NCBI RefSeq assembly: GCF_036324505.1
Contig: NC_086367.1
Span: forward strand, 20,334,578 to 20,398,577
From: Eleginops maclovinus
Lineage: Eukaryota; Chordata; Actinopteri; Perciformes; Eleginopidae
Reading direction: 5' to 3'
DNA: 64,000 nt
Below, piece after piece: positions 62,239 to 64,000 of the stretch. The notes beneath the pieces were generated by a model that was not told the origin of the DNA, did not search any database, and saw only the letters and a list, made by a program, of their open reading frames with translations. Numbering within the stretch: the first letter of the stretch is position 1; each line of letters begins with the position of its first letter. A program made the translations under genes and the position numbers.

Positions 62239-64000
<1,762 letters not shown>

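Overview
The window reads as a teleost fish nuclear genome. Its genes have many short exons with GT-AG introns. Intergenic DNA is AT-rich, and there are long (CA)n/(TG)n microsatellites, a Tc1-like transposon, a Rex3/RTE-like LINE fragment, a hAT MITE and other fragments that look like fish repeats. No rRNA, tRNA, CRISPR or prokaryotic feature was seen.

Three genes can be assembled exon by exon with consistent reading frames. (1) A kyphoscoliosis-peptidase (KY) family gene on the + strand: promoter near 5.8 kb, coding exons 6,788-12,232, 838 codons plus stop as modelled. (2) daaf9 (formerly C20orf194, orthologue of Tetrahymena Shulin, an outer-arm-dynein packaging factor) on the - strand from 35,254 to 18,525: 37 coding exons, about 1,146 residues. 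(3) A complement factor D-like serine protease (cfd) on the - strand from 40,798 to 36,381: 5 exons, 273 residues. ky runs toward daaf9, so their 3' ends converge; cfd and daaf9 lie in tandem on the - strand, cfd upstream.

The cfd locus is loaded with transposons. An intact Tc1/mariner element with a 340-residue DD34E transposase sits about 210 bp upstream of the cfd start codon, and a broken antisense LINE fills most of its second intron. An apparent single-base frame problem sits directly after the daaf9 start codon.

The far left (1-5.7 kb) holds one candidate first exon with a CpG-rich promoter on the - strand near 2.7-3.0 kb, leading out of the window. The 12.7-18.4 kb and 42.6-64 kb stretches have no recognisable coding exon. 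They contain microsatellites, old transposon pieces (an LTR-like block at 52 kb, a decayed Tc1-like copy at 56-57 kb, L2-like fragments at 55.4 and 61 kb) and GC-balanced unique blocks that could be regulatory.

The three genes do not form a pathway. KY proteins act in muscle cytoskeleton maintenance, DAAF9 in cytoplasmic preassembly and delivery of ciliary dyneins, and CFD in the alternative complement pathway. I found no convincing wholly new system. The most useful leads are the daaf9 start, the unusual cfd zymogen and disulfide features, the transposon in the cfd promoter region, and the unexplained first exon at 2.7 kb.
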